From Anaerolineales bacterium (GTDB lineage: Bacteria > Chloroflexota > Anaerolineae > Anaerolineales > UBA11858), in NCBI GenBank assembly GCA_028278545.1, contig JANQED010000152.1:62001-126000 (forward strand): a stretch of 64,000 nt of DNA. The letters are read 5' to 3'. Position 1 is the first letter of the stretch. Every line of letters starts with the position of its first letter. Made by a program: the position numbers and the translations under genes. The notes beneath the pieces were generated by a model. It searched no databases. It saw only the letters and a program-made list of their open reading frames with translations, and was not told the DNA's origin. This document shows positions 8,147 through 16,758 of the stretch, one piece after another.

Positions 8147-8280
8147 CTACCCAGGCAGGCTGGAATAGGCTGCCCGATCCGCACCGATGCGCCCGAGCAG
8201 GGCCAGGTAGGCGCCAAAAGCCAGGATCGAGCCAAACAACGTCGGCAGTATCAAAGGGGAAAGAGTCGGGACTGACGACG
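8147..8280 (-). pseudogene. remnant of an EamA/DMT-family transporter
   Basis: Reading the minus strand, a short frame gives PTLFGSILAFGAYLALLGRI followed by GADRAAYS and then a stop (TAG at 8149-8147). The string FGS-LAFGAYL-LLGRIGADRAAY is highly typical of the ninth-tenth helices of EamA (drug/metabolite) transporters. The normal continuation (VLFPLVALALS...) is absent in this frame. Both ends of the gene are missing, so this is a decayed fragment. Apart from this and the glmS promoter, the 8025-8365 gap contains nothing recognised. Confidence 0.75.
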
Positions 8281-8313
8281 TCTCTCAAATAGCATTTCTA
8301 ATCCCGGCCTGCG

Positions 8314-8322
8314 TGGTAGAAT
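8314..8322 (+). promoter_or_regulatory. extended -10 promoter for glmS
   Basis: TGGTAGAAT (TGn + TAGAAT) lies 43 nt before the glmS ATG. The leader then carries a ribosome site (TTGGAGAG). No glmS ribozyme core is visible in this short leader. Confidence 0.5.
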
Positions 8323-8365
8323 CCATCCGCTCTACACCAAATCAAAGCGCCTTTGGAGAGAATCC

Positions 8366-10174
8366 ATGTGTGGAATTTTTGGTATCGTCACCAAGGAGAA
8401 ACAGCAACTCGGCCCGACCCTGATCGAGGCCGGCCATCGCCTGTCGTACCGGGGATATGACACGGTTGGGGCTGCAACAATCCCCCCCGAGGGGAAAATC
8501 GATCTCCGCAAAGACGTGGGCAAAGTCCAAGAAGTGGCAGACCGCCTCAACTTCAGTGAGATGTCCGGGGATCGCGCCATCCTGCAACTGCGTTGGGCCA
8601 CTTTTGGCGCGCCCTCTTACACCAACGCCCAGCCCCACCTGGACTCCGACGGCGACATGGTTGGCGCGCACAACGGCAATGTGGTCAACAACGTGGAACT
8701 GCGCCAGCAGTTCATGGCTGAAGGCATGACCGTGCGCTCCGAGAACGATGGCGAGAGCTGCGTCCATGCAGTGGAGCGTTACACCCGCCAGGGCTACGAT
8801 ATGGTCGAGGCCATCCGCCGGGCATATAAGGATTTGGAGGGCGATTATGCTTTCGTGATCGGCAGGCGGGGCGAAGACCGACTCTACGCCATCAAGAAAG
8901 GTTCCGGGCTGGTCGCCGGGATTGCCGATGGGGCTACCTGCATCGCCTCCGATCTCCCCTCCGTGCTCGACATCACCCGCACCATTGTGCGCATCGAGGA
9001 CGGCGAGATCGTCACCTTTTGGGCTGATGGTTATGAGATTCGCAAAGTAGACGACGGCAGCCTGGTAGAGCGACCACCGGAAGTTGTTGAAGAGAGCATG
9101 GAAGCCGTACAAAAGGGCGGCTACGATCACTTCATGCTCAAAGAGATTCACGAGCAGGCCAAGGTCGCCCAGGAATTGTTCCATCTGTTGGAGAATTCGG
9201 CCGACATCGAACCCATGATCGCCAAACTCAAAGCCGCCCGCAATATCTACATCATCGCCTGCGGCACCAGCTACCATGCCGGGCTGCTGGGCTCGGTCTA
9301 TTTCAGCCGTTTGGCCGGGCGTGCCACCATCCCGGTGCTGGCACCGCAGTTCATCGCCCATTACGCTCCGGCAGTCGGACCCGAGGACGTGGGAATTTTC
9401 GTCAGCCAGAGCGGTGAGACCAAGGACGTACTCAACGCCATATTGGCAGCTGAGGCGCGTCAAATGGGCGTGCTGGGGCTGGTCAATGTGGTGGGCTCGT
9501 CATTGATGCGCGAGAGCGAGTACTATTTGCCTCTAGCCTGCGGCTATGAGATCAGCGTCCCGGCCACGAAGACCTTCACCAACCAAGTGGTGGCTTTCTT
9601 GTATCTGGCCCTGCGGATGGGCGGGCACGATACTGCTCCGCTCGTGAATCTGCCCCGTTGGATCGACGAAACCATCGCAGCGGCGGAGCAACAAATCCCT
9701 ATGGTCGAGGGGAAAATCTCGCCCTGGGATGATCTCTACTGCCTGGGGTATGGACTGACCTATCCCATCGCCCTGGAGGGGGCCTTGAAACTGAAAGAGA
9801 TCACCTATGCCCACTGCGAAGGGATGCTCTCGACTGAGTTCAAGCATGGCCCCCTCTCGGCGGTCACCAAGGGCTACCCGGTGATCTTCGTGGCCGGTCC
9901 CGAGGACGTGCCCCTGATCGTCAGCGGCATCAACGAGGTGACCTGCCGCGGCGGCCGCGCCATCGTCATTGGCGAAGAAGATACGCGTTTGCGCGCCAAC
10001 GCAGATGACATGATCGTGCTCCCCACCGTGGACGCCCCCGACGATTTACGGCCGTACGTCGATGCGCTGCTCAGCGTGCTGCCGCTCCAACTGCTCTCCT
10101 ATCGCATCAGCCTAGCGCGCGGCTTCGACCCCGATTTCCCAAGGAATTTGAGTAAAACTCTGACGGTGGATTGA
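8366..10174 (+). CDS. glmS: glutamine--fructose-6-phosphate aminotransferase (isomerizing)
   Basis: A 602-residue cytoplasmic enzyme that makes glucosamine-6-phosphate from fructose-6-phosphate and glutamine, the entry to UDP-GlcNAc and peptidoglycan. It has an N-terminal class-II glutaminase domain with catalytic Cys2 (MCGIFGIVT) and RGYDT, YTNAQPHLDSDGDMVGAHNG, then two SIS sugar-isomerase domains (IIACGTSYHAGLLGS; SQSGETKDVLNAI; EGALKLKEITYAHCEGM; EFKHGP) and the usual C-terminal end (RNLSKTLTVD). Length is normal (about 600-610). It is monocistronic, converging on the GNAT gene with one base between stops. Its own leader has an extended -10 promoter. Confidence 0.96.
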   Translation: MCGIFGIVTKEKQQLGPTLIEAGHRLSYRGYDTVGAATIPPEGKIDLRKDVGKVQEVADRLNFSEMSGDRAILQLRWATFGAPSYTNAQPHLDSDGDMVGAHNGNVVNNVELRQQFMAEGMTVRSENDGESCVHAVERYTRQGYDMVEAIRRAYKDLEGDYAFVIGRRGEDRLYAIKKGSGLVAGIADGATCIASDLPSVLDITRTIVRIEDGEIVTFWADGYEIRKVDDGSLVERPPEVVEESMEAVQKGGYDHFMLKEIHEQAKVAQELFHLLENSADIEPMIAKLKAARNIYIIACGTSYHAGLLGSVYFSRLAGRATIPVLAPQFIAHYAPAVGPEDVGIFVSQSGETKDVLNAILAAEARQMGVLGLVNVVGSSLMRESEYYLPLACGYEISVPATKTFTNQVVAFLYLALRMGGHDTAPLVNLPRWIDETIAAAEQQIPMVEGKISPWDDLYCLGYGLTYPIALEGALKLKEITYAHCEGMLSTEFKHGPLSAVTKGYPVIFVAGPEDVPLIVSGINEVTCRGGRAIVIGEEDTRLRANADDMIVLPTVDAPDDLRPYVDALLSVLPLQLLSYRISLARGFDPDFPRNLSKTLTVD

Positions 10175-10175
10175 T

Positions 10176-11303
10176 TTACAGATCCAACCGATACACCTGC
10201 CAGCGCTTGTAAATCTCTGCCCCCATGTGCTCTGCCAGGATAATGGTATTGGGATTGTCGAGGCTGGTAATGGAAAGATCTACCCACGTATAGCCCTTGG
10301 CTATAGCTCTTTTCGCCATCTCATCGAAGAGCAAAATCCCCACACCAGTGTTCCAATACTCGGGCAATACCAGCACGGATTTAATCGTCAGGCTGGAGAC
10401 TTTCTGCATTTTCATGCGCCACAATAATTGTAGATAATTCCAGGGGAAACGCAGTCCATTGACGTGGATAAAGACTTCATTTAAGTCGGGAACACCCGGC
10501 AGAAAGCCAACCGTCTCGCCGCGCACTTCGGCAAAGAGGATCAACTCTGGGTCGGCCATCTGTTTGAAGGGCGCTACCATAGCGGCAACAGACTCACGCT
10601 GCCAACCGACATGATCCTCCAGGTGAGCTAACGACTGGCTCAACAGACGGTGCAGGTTGTCAATCTCTTCGTCCCAACGGTCGAAATTTGCCTGCCGCAC
10701 CGTGATCCAATCTTTCTTGCGGATGCGATCCGCGACACGAGCCATGCGCTGTACTTGGGGCGTCTCGGCTAAATCAAACCCCAGAGCGACATTTTGGGCG
10801 CGGGCCTCTTCAAAACCATAACGCTCCATAAAATCCTGATAATACGCGGGGGAATGTCCACACATCAGGGCGGGAGGGCGATCACGCCCTCCAACCAGCA
10901 TACCATAGCTATCTTCGTAATCCAGATTCCAGGGGCCGTAGAGGGCGTTCAACCCACGCGCCCGCCCCCAATCGGCGGCGCACTCGACAAGCGCCCGAAA
11001 GACATCGGCATCTTCTATGTACTCGAAAAAACCGAAAACGCATTCTTTTTTGCCGCGCATCTCATTGGTAAGCGGGTCCTCAGCAACGCAGATGGTGCCC
11101 ACCGGCCTTCCACCTCGCCAGGCGATGAAGAACTCAGCCTCACCGCGCTTGAGAAACGCGCCCTGCTCAGGGTCGATGACTTTGGCGCGCTCAGGGAGTA
11201 AAGGCGGTACCCACAAGGGGTCGTTTTTATAAACTGTCCAGGGGAAGGTGAGGAATTTTCTTTTTTCTCGTCGTGTACGAACGGGACGGACTTCGATGGT
11301 CAT
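10176..11303 (-). CDS. GNAT-fold N-acetyltransferase-like protein, large type
   Basis: A 375-residue protein that looks like two GNAT-like halves: an N-terminal half with AEFFIAWRGGRPVGTICV and GFFEYIEDADVFRALVECA, where the acetyl-CoA loop would be, and a C-terminal half with VLVLPEYWNTGVGILLFDEM, close to the R/QxxGxG/A cofactor loop of acetyltransferases. Proteins of this length and layout are widespread in Chloroflexota and annotated only as N-acetyltransferase; the acceptor is unknown. The start has AAGGA 5 nt upstream. It lies 21 nt after the sugar symporter gene, so both may be co-transcribed. Confidence 0.65.
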   Translation of the reverse strand: MTIEVRPVRTRREKRKFLTFPWTVYKNDPLWVPPLLPERAKVIDPEQGAFLKRGEAEFFIAWRGGRPVGTICVAEDPLTNEMRGKKECVFGFFEYIEDADVFRALVECAADWGRARGLNALYGPWNLDYEDSYGMLVGGRDRPPALMCGHSPAYYQDFMERYGFEEARAQNVALGFDLAETPQVQRMARVADRIRKKDWITVRQANFDRWDEEIDNLHRLLSQSLAHLEDHVGWQRESVAAMVAPFKQMADPELILFAEVRGETVGFLPGVPDLNEVFIHVNGLRFPWNYLQLLWRMKMQKVSSLTIKSVLVLPEYWNTGVGILLFDEMAKRAIAKGYTWVDLSITSLDNPNTIILAEHMGAEIYKRWQVYRLDL

Positions 11304-11324
11304 ACAGTTCCTTCAGGCAGTTGT

Positions 11325-12689
11325 TTACGGCGACCTTAGATCGAGATTAGCCCGCCGAGCAGCCAGCTTCTTCACGATCTCAGCGAACTGCGCCCGATCC
11401 AGGGGGTATTTGAAGGCGAAGGCAATCCCCACCGCCAGCAACACCGCTGGGATTGGGCCAATCGCCACCCGAATTCCTAGCAGCGCGCTGGGGGCCTGCT
11501 GAGCCACATTGGGCTGATACCCGGTCGCTTCGAGCAACAACAAAACCACAGGCAGTGCAATAGAGGTGGCAACCTTCTTCGTCAGGGTAGTCAGGCTGTA
11601 GAACATGCCCTCGTGGCGTTCGCCAGTCTGATACTCGTCCCACTCGATGGCATCCGGCAGGATCGCCCAGGGGAGCACATGCGCGGCCGCCACCCCAACC
11701 CCGGCTAAGGCACAAAGCGTTAAGATCAAGCCCAAAGCCGTAGACGGATTTAGCGAGATCAACACCAATTGCACAATTGCCCAAAAGGCAATCCCAACGA
11801 TATAAGCCCAACGTTTACTCCATCGACGCGAGACCCAATCCCAAATCGGCAGGGCAAAGATGGCAACGACGAAGATGGTAGCCATGATGACTTCATTTTG
11901 GGCCTCGCGCTGGACGACATATTTGATGAAGAAGAGCAGCGAAGATTGCAAGATATCCACTGAGATCCAGGTTGCCAGGAAGATCGCCAAACCAAAGAGG
12001 AAGGGCTTGTTTTTGATGGCTGAGTGGATAGATTGGCGCAAGGTTGGCTTTTCTTGCTGCATATACTCCTGCCGCTCTCGAGTGCCGAAGAATACCAGCA
12101 ACATGGGCAAGGCGGAGACAACTCCAAAGGTTACACCCATGCTCACTACCCGGGACGCGTTTTCAGGCGTGAAGCTGCCAACCATCATCAAGGGGATGAT
12201 GAAGGCTATCAGGCTGCCCAATATCGAAAAGAACATGCGATAAGTGGTCAGGGAGGTGCGTTCATCATAATCGGATGTCAGTTCGGGGGTCAGGGCAAAA
12301 TAGGGCATATAAAGCAGTGTGTTGGCAGCTTCGAACAAGATGTAGGCCACGGCGTAGTATGCTGCCAAAGGGATCATCCCCTCCCACGGTGGACGCCACC
12401 ATAGCATCGTGAAAGTCACCGCCAGTGGCAACGTACCGAACAACAAGAACGGCCTCCGGCGTCCCCAACGGGTGCGGGTGCGGTCAGAGAGATACCCAAT
12501 GATGGGATCGTTGATATAGTCCCAAGTCCTGCCAACAAATATGGCTATGGCGGCGATCCCAGGTCGAATGCCAACTACATCGGTGAGAAAGATTGCAAAG
12601 TAAGCCCCTAAAATAGTGGTCGATAAGCTAAAACCAATATCCCCCACCCCGTACATCAGCTTTTCGCGCCTAGAGAGTTTCTCTGCCAT
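11325..12689 (-). CDS. GPH-family (MelB-like) sugar:cation symporter, MFS
   Basis: A 454-residue integral membrane protein of the glycoside-pentoside-hexuronide family with about 12 helices. The first helix pair holds the cation-site acidic pattern WDYINDP (Asp57, Asp61), followed by the MFS loop DRTRTRWGRRRPF (about 69-81). A second loop DAIEWDEYQTGERHEGMFYS (340s) is the family's conserved cytoplasmic segment. Relatives import galactosides, melibiose, xylosides or glucuronides with H+ or Na+. No glycosidase is nearby to suggest the sugar. Ribosome site GGAG with 8-nt spacing supports the ATG. Confidence 0.88.
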   Translation of the reverse strand: MAEKLSRREKLMYGVGDIGFSLSTTILGAYFAIFLTDVVGIRPGIAAIAIFVGRTWDYINDPIIGYLSDRTRTRWGRRRPFLLFGTLPLAVTFTMLWWRPPWEGMIPLAAYYAVAYILFEAANTLLYMPYFALTPELTSDYDERTSLTTYRMFFSILGSLIAFIIPLMMVGSFTPENASRVVSMGVTFGVVSALPMLLVFFGTRERQEYMQQEKPTLRQSIHSAIKNKPFLFGLAIFLATWISVDILQSSLLFFIKYVVQREAQNEVIMATIFVVAIFALPIWDWVSRRWSKRWAYIVGIAFWAIVQLVLISLNPSTALGLILTLCALAGVGVAAAHVLPWAILPDAIEWDEYQTGERHEGMFYSLTTLTKKVATSIALPVVLLLLEATGYQPNVAQQAPSALLGIRVAIGPIPAVLLAVGIAFAFKYPLDRAQFAEIVKKLAARRANLDLRSP

Positions 12690-12767
12690 GATGGTTGCTC
12701 CTATAAAGGTGCTATTTCGTTACAAAGCCTGCCCAGAATATAACCCCGCCAGCCTGACCACGGTGCG

Positions 12768-13544
12768 TTATTCTTCTTCCCGGTACTTGCCGATCAGATC
12801 AAAACCGCAACGCTCGAACTGCTGAAGCAAATTCGGAGGAAACAGATTCTGCCCCCATTTGCGGCAGATGTGTTCCGTCCAGCTATATGTGTCATAAGTG
12901 AACGTTTCCTCCCGGTCGCCCTGCAGGGCAATCATGGCCTTCAAGTCGAGGTAATAATCTTGCGCCAGGTAGCCTTCATCCATCACATCCATGGAATGCT
13001 GGACGAGTTCATCATCCAGTTGGGGATATTCATCTTCGAAAAGCACAAACTCTATGGGGTAGCGGGGGCGAGGAGGATGGTCATTGGCTGGGTACCCGAT
13101 CGTCAAACCCACCATAGGAAAGACTCTCGGGGGAAGTTTGAAATCTTTGATGATTTCCTCAGCGTGGAACGGAATGCCCCCCAAAAAGCAGCTTCCCATC
13201 TCCAGGCTCTCCGCGGCAATGACCATATTCTCCGCCATCAGAGCCACATCCTGCATGCCCAAGAGCATCAGCAGCAAATCATCGCCCATCATGGTCCAAT
13301 TGCGGCGCGCCATGATGCGCTCCCACTTATAAGAGTCCACACAAAGGATGAAAAACAGCGGCGCTTTGAAAGGGTTCCCCTCACGATCACGCTTGAGCAG
13401 CAAGCTCCCCAACTGGGAGGCAAAAGGAGCCTGCTGCCCGGCGCGGACGATGGTCTCAATGACTTCATCAGAAGGCATTTCATCCGTATAGCTGCGAATG
13501 GATTTACGATTGAGCATGGTTTCAATGACGGGGTTGTTGATCAT
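12768..13544 (-). CDS. nitroreductase-family FMN oxidoreductase
   Basis: A 258-residue flavoprotein. The N-terminus IETMLNRKSIRSYTDEMPSD with the RxSxRxY/F FMN-phosphate motif, RAGQQAPFASQ, and the middle LEMGSCFLGGI plus MVGLTIGYPA are standard for NfsA/FRP-type nitroreductases. It probably reduces a quinone or nitro compound with NAD(P)H, with no substrate assignable. The frame extends to 13646, but AGGAG lies 6 nt before the ATG at 13544, which also matches family N-termini; the ATG at 13550 abuts the site and is less likely. Single gene. Confidence 0.85.
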   Translation of the reverse strand: MINNPVIETMLNRKSIRSYTDEMPSDEVIETIVRAGQQAPFASQLGSLLLKRDREGNPFKAPLFFILCVDSYKWERIMARRNWTMMGDDLLLMLLGMQDVALMAENMVIAAESLEMGSCFLGGIPFHAEEIIKDFKLPPRVFPMVGLTIGYPANDHPPRPRYPIEFVLFEDEYPQLDDELVQHSMDVMDEGYLAQDYYLDLKAMIALQGDREETFTYDTYSWTEHICRKWGQNLFPPNLLQQFERCGFDLIGKYREEE

Positions 13545-13712
13545 AATCATCTCCTGACGTATCTCGGCCAGCAGGACAATTGTATACCAAAATCGCAGGG
13601 CTGTTCGTTTTCTCACAAACAGGTTTGCGCGCAGGAGCGGCTGCACTTCTTGATATCAAGCACAGCACCTCCTAATCCGGAAAAGTTCAACGTCTTTACG
13701 CTTTGGGATGAG

Positions 13713-14882
13713 CTAAGCTGGCAAATCGATGAAAAATGTGGTCCCCTGACCTAATTCACTCTCAACATCGATCACTCCCCCATGAAGCTGAACTAACTGA
13801 CGGGCAATCGCCAGTCCCAAACCGCTGCCGGAGCCATCCGCCCGCTGACGGGCACGATCCCCTTTCCAGAAACGGTCAAAAACATAAGGTAAATCTTCGG
13901 GTGGAATTCCCTCCCCGTCATCTCGCACGGAGATGCACACCCCGATTGGGTCTGTGGTGGGCGCCGCACTCAAGGTTATGACCCCGCCCGAGGTCGTATA
14001 CCTCAGTCCGTTGGCCACCAGGTTGCTCAACACCTGATCCAGGCGGTCCACATCCCCCTCAATGGTCAGCGTCTGAGATTCTCCCTCACACTCAATCTGC
14101 AAATCAATTCCGGCGGCTTCGGCCTGGCCGCTGAAGCTGGTGCGCACGTCCGCGAGCAGCTCCGGGACATCCACAGATTCTATGTTCAAGGGCAACTGCC
14201 CCGCTTCCGCCAGACTCAGGGTTTGCAGATCATCAACCAGGCGCGCCAGGAGGTGCGTTTCGTCCAGCGTGGCAGCGATGTGTTCGATAGAGGGGTCATA
14301 CACGCCATCAAGCACCCCCTCAAGATTGCCCTGAACGATGTGCAGGGGTGAGCGCAATTCGTGAGCCACATCCGCGGTGAGATTGCGTCGCTGGTTTTCG
14401 GCGCGATCTAATTCCTCGACCATGTGGTTGAAAGAATCCGCCAGACGAAGAAATTCCCCTGGCCCATACCGCGACTGCGGCACACGCACGGTCAGGTCAC
14501 CATCAGCCACGGCCTCAGCAGCGGACATCACATCGGCCAAAGGGTTAGTGATCCCCCGGAAGACTCGCATTGCAACCGATCCGCCAAGCAGGGGCAGCGC
14601 CAAAGACAGCCCACACCCCCCAACCCAAATCAGAGCGGCCATCCTGCCGCCGCCCTCGAAGAAGTTTGCAAGTAAAAAGGCGAAAACGGCCATACCACCC
14701 AATACCAGCAGGATCATCAAGGCAAAAACGCCCACAAAGCGCATAAAGAATAGACCGCGACGACGGCGGGATAGCCGCGGCCATTGTGGCGGTCCGTGCT
14801 CGAAATTGCGGTCAAAGCCGGCCCAAGAACCCCGGGTGGCCCATCGGCGCGTGCAGCGGCTTTTAGAGTCCTTCAACTTCAA
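13713..14882 (-). CDS. sensor histidine kinase, BaeS-like, almost no extracellular domain
   Basis: A 389-residue membrane kinase. There is a basic N-terminus, then TM1 (about 48-74), a loop of only some 8 residues (FFEGGGRM), TM2 (about 82-106), a HAMP domain (to about 160), HisKA with the phospho-acceptor His174 (DVAHELRSPL) and HATPase_c with N, G1 and G2 boxes (VANGLRYT, RDDGEGIP, GSGLGLAIARQLVQLHGG). The tiny outside loop suggests an intramembrane-sensing kinase that detects membrane stress or a partner protein. Its ATG overlaps the response-regulator stop by four bases, defining the pair. Confidence 0.92.
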   Translation of the reverse strand: MKLKDSKSRCTRRWATRGSWAGFDRNFEHGPPQWPRLSRRRRGLFFMRFVGVFALMILLVLGGMAVFAFLLANFFEGGGRMAALIWVGGCGLSLALPLLGGSVAMRVFRGITNPLADVMSAAEAVADGDLTVRVPQSRYGPGEFLRLADSFNHMVEELDRAENQRRNLTADVAHELRSPLHIVQGNLEGVLDGVYDPSIEHIAATLDETHLLARLVDDLQTLSLAEAGQLPLNIESVDVPELLADVRTSFSGQAEAAGIDLQIECEGESQTLTIEGDVDRLDQVLSNLVANGLRYTTSGGVITLSAAPTTDPIGVCISVRDDGEGIPPEDLPYVFDRFWKGDRARQRADGSGSGLGLAIARQLVQLHGGVIDVESELGQGTTFFIDLPA

Positions 14883-15565
14883 ACCTCGTCATTGAAACGA
14901 TAACCAACCCCATAGACCGTCTGAACGTACTGGGGGTCTGCTGGGTCCTTTTCGATCTTGCGGCGCAGGTTCTTGATGTGGGAATCAACGCTGCGATCAT
15001 AGCCATCATAAGCAACCCCATGCAGATGCTCTAACAATTGTGAACGTTTGAATATCTGACCAGGATGCTGGGCCATCACAGCCAACAATTTGAACTCATT
15101 GCGGGTCAGATGGATGGGTTCTCCCTCATAGGTGACCCGATGGCCTTCGAGATCGATCTTCAGGTCTCCGGCATGAATCACGCCCGGTTGGCGCGTACCT
15201 CCTTGAACCCGGCGCAGCACCGCTCGTACACGCGCCACCAACGCTCTAGGGGAAAAGGGCTTGGTGATGTAATCATCCGCCCCTAACTCCAGGCCGATAA
15301 GCTGGTCGCTCTCCTCAGATCGGGCGGTCAACATAATGATGGGTACATCCGATTCGCGCCGCAGCACCCGGCAGACATCCAGGCCATCCATACCCGGTAG
15401 CATCAGATCCAGGACGATCAAGTCGGGTTTATCGCGCCGGGCAACCGACAAAGCAGTATCCCCATCACCGGCAGTGATCACCCGGAAACCGCTTTTCTTC
15501 AGATAGTCCCGGGCGAGTTTAGCGATCTTTGGCTCGTCATCGACAACCAGAATAGTTTCATTCAT
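14879..15565 (-). CDS. OmpR/PhoB-family response regulator
   Basis: A 228-residue regulator with a receiver domain (DD at 9-10, phospho-acceptor Asp53 in VLDLMLPGMD, conserved Lys in YITKPFSP) and a C-terminal winged helix of OmpR type (HLTRNEFKLLAVMAQHPGQI; YDRSVDSHIKNLRRKIEKDP; VYGVGYRF). It is partnered with the histidine kinase directly downstream (ATGA overlap). The likely regulon includes its own operon, which begins with the membrane protein at 16578. No strong Shine-Dalgarno before the ATG. Confidence 0.95.
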   Translation of the reverse strand: MNETILVVDDEPKIAKLARDYLKKSGFRVITAGDGDTALSVARRDKPDLIVLDLMLPGMDGLDVCRVLRRESDVPIIMLTARSEESDQLIGLELGADDYITKPFSPRALVARVRAVLRRVQGGTRQPGVIHAGDLKIDLEGHRVTYEGEPIHLTRNEFKLLAVMAQHPGQIFKRSQLLEHLHGVAYDGYDRSVDSHIKNLRRKIEKDPADPQYVQTVYGVGYRFNDEV

Positions 15566-15609
15566 AGCCGTACACGTCTTTTACCACGAACCCAGCCAGA
15601 AAGCAAACG

Positions 15610-16056
15610 CTATATCCAACGCCGCACGCGCGTCGCATAATCAAGCCATTTTGAACCGAACTTATCTGCAAGCATCCGCTCCTCAAATTTGATAAATCTT
15701 ACCGTGATCAGCCATACGAAAATAGGAATGACAAGGAATGTAGAAAGCGACCCCAGCATAATGGCAACGCCGAGCAGCACGAGCACCATCCCTAAATACA
15801 TCGGGTTCCTGGTAATTTTGAATACACCCTCTGTTACCAAGATTGTCGGCTCTCCAAAGGAGTTGACGGTCGTGCGCGCTTGGGTGAACAGCCGGTCGGC
15901 AACGATGTTGACTCCAATCCCCAATACCATCGGGAGAATCCCCGATAAAACCCATAATCCGGGCACCAACCGGAAAATCGGAAAGAGATAGTGGAACGCC
16001 AGCATCAACAGCAGGCTGACTAACAGGTAGGTAGGGGGCAAAGCTTGTTTTTTCAT
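15610..16056 (-). CDS. isoprenylcysteine carboxyl methyltransferase (ICMT)-like membrane protein
   Basis: A 148-residue membrane protein with four or five helices and the C-terminal ICMT/PEMT signature: TEGVFKITRNPMYLGMVLVL and FEERMLADKFGSKWLDY. These residues bind S-adenosylmethionine in the family. In bacteria such enzymes methylate small lipid-like or isoprenoid substrates, and none is proven here. The ATG at 16056 has AGGA with 5-nt spacing; a longer start at 16104 has no site. It lies between the His-rich membrane protein and the two-component genes and is probably part of the same operon. Confidence 0.8.
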   Translation of the reverse strand: MKKQALPPTYLLVSLLLMLAFHYLFPIFRLVPGLWVLSGILPMVLGIGVNIVADRLFTQARTTVNSFGEPTILVTEGVFKITRNPMYLGMVLVLLGVAIMLGSLSTFLVIPIFVWLITVRFIKFEERMLADKFGSKWLDYATRVRRWI

Positions 16057-16119
16057 CGTCATCCTAACTGTAAGGGAAGTGCGAGGAATTTGCTTTCCTC
16101 GCACTTCTTTGGGGATAGA

Positions 16120-16578
16120 TCACTCTTCCTGTGACGGTTCGTCTTCTTCAGAGACAGCCGACTCGTCTTCAGGTGCCTTCCAATCCTTGGCCCAAGGGGG
16201 CGTTCCCCATTTATGCGCTTCTGGATGATCGCGCCAATGCTTCCAGGCTGCGGGGTGTGATCCACCTGCATGTTTCCATGGCCGGCACCAAAACATCCGA
16301 CGGATCCCGCCGATCAACAAGACCAGCAGTCCCACAAAGAAGAACATGCCGATCAGACGACCAAAGGCAAAGAATCCCATTGGGTAGCCGTAATGAGGCC
16401 CAAAGCTGCGCGGGTAGCCATCAGGAAATGTCAATGCGCTGGCATCTCCTTCGGCGATGAGGCCGGACGTGTATCCTTGTGCAAAGCCGGCCCGGAAGAG
16501 CGCGAACCCGCCAGCGGTCAGCGCCAGGATGACCAACACCGTCATCAAGACACCAAAAATCGATCTTTTGCGAAACAT
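16120..16578 (-). CDS. His/Trp-rich two-span membrane protein, unknown, in two-component operon
   Basis: A 152-residue protein with an N-terminal helix that could be a signal anchor (FGVLMTVLVILALTAGGFAL), an outward loop rich in Gly, Tyr and Pro (DGYPRSFGPHYGYPMGF), a second helix (LIGMFFFVGLLVLLIGGI) and a cytoplasmic tail rich in His and Trp (RPWKHAGGSHPAAWKHW, then HPEAHKWG) ending in acidic residues. I do not recognise a family. GGAGG 5 nt upstream fixes the ATG at 16578. As first gene of the operon with the ICMT-like protein and the kinase pair, it may be the signal partner of the loop-less kinase; the His-rich tail could bind metal. Confidence 0.7.
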   Translation of the reverse strand: MFRKRSIFGVLMTVLVILALTAGGFALFRAGFAQGYTSGLIAEGDASALTFPDGYPRSFGPHYGYPMGFFAFGRLIGMFFFVGLLVLLIGGIRRMFWCRPWKHAGGSHPAAWKHWRDHPEAHKWGTPPWAKDWKAPEDESAVSEEDEPSQEE

Positions 16579-16607
16579 GTATACCTCCATAAAATAGGTA
16601 AATATTT

Positions 16608-16640
16608 GTGGGCGATTGCCCATTTGATTGGATCGCCCAC
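16608..16640. promoter_or_regulatory. 9-bp inverted repeat GTGGGCGAT/ATCGCCCAC
   Basis: Perfect 9-bp arms (16608-16616 and 16632-16640) with a 15-nt loop lie 30 nt upstream of the membrane-protein ATG, in the presumed leader. No T-tract follows, so it is more likely a leader hairpin or regulator site than a terminator. Confidence 0.45.
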
Positions 16641-16689
16641 AGTATCGCGTATTCTGATGGAGGAATTATGGAGATTCTGGGGAAAAGCT

Positions 16690-16701
16690 GTGAAATTTCA
16701 C
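16690..16701. promoter_or_regulatory. perfect 12-bp palindrome GTGAAATTTCAC
   Basis: A perfect palindrome. It overlaps a possible -35 (TTCACA) placed 18 nt before CATAAT (16671-16666) in the direction of the two-component operon. A candidate operator, unproven. Confidence 0.4.
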
Positions 16702-16758
16702 CCTTAATCCAGGGCCTAATATATTCTTGGCAGAATTACTTCGCCCCCGCTGCAAAAT

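Noticed and set aside
8059-8292. 77-codon plus-strand frame between the hydrolase and glmS
   Set aside because: It lacks a ribosome site, has no hydrophobic or motif pattern, and lies opposite the EamA remnant on the minus strand.
8320-8365. glmS ribozyme
   Set aside because: The leader before glmS is only about 40 nt and has no ribozyme core; the ribozyme is mainly known from Firmicutes.
8342-9463. 373-codon open frame on the minus strand opposite glmS
   Set aside because: It is the shadow of the glmS frame: no ribosome site, no motif, and glmS homology covers the whole plus-strand reading.
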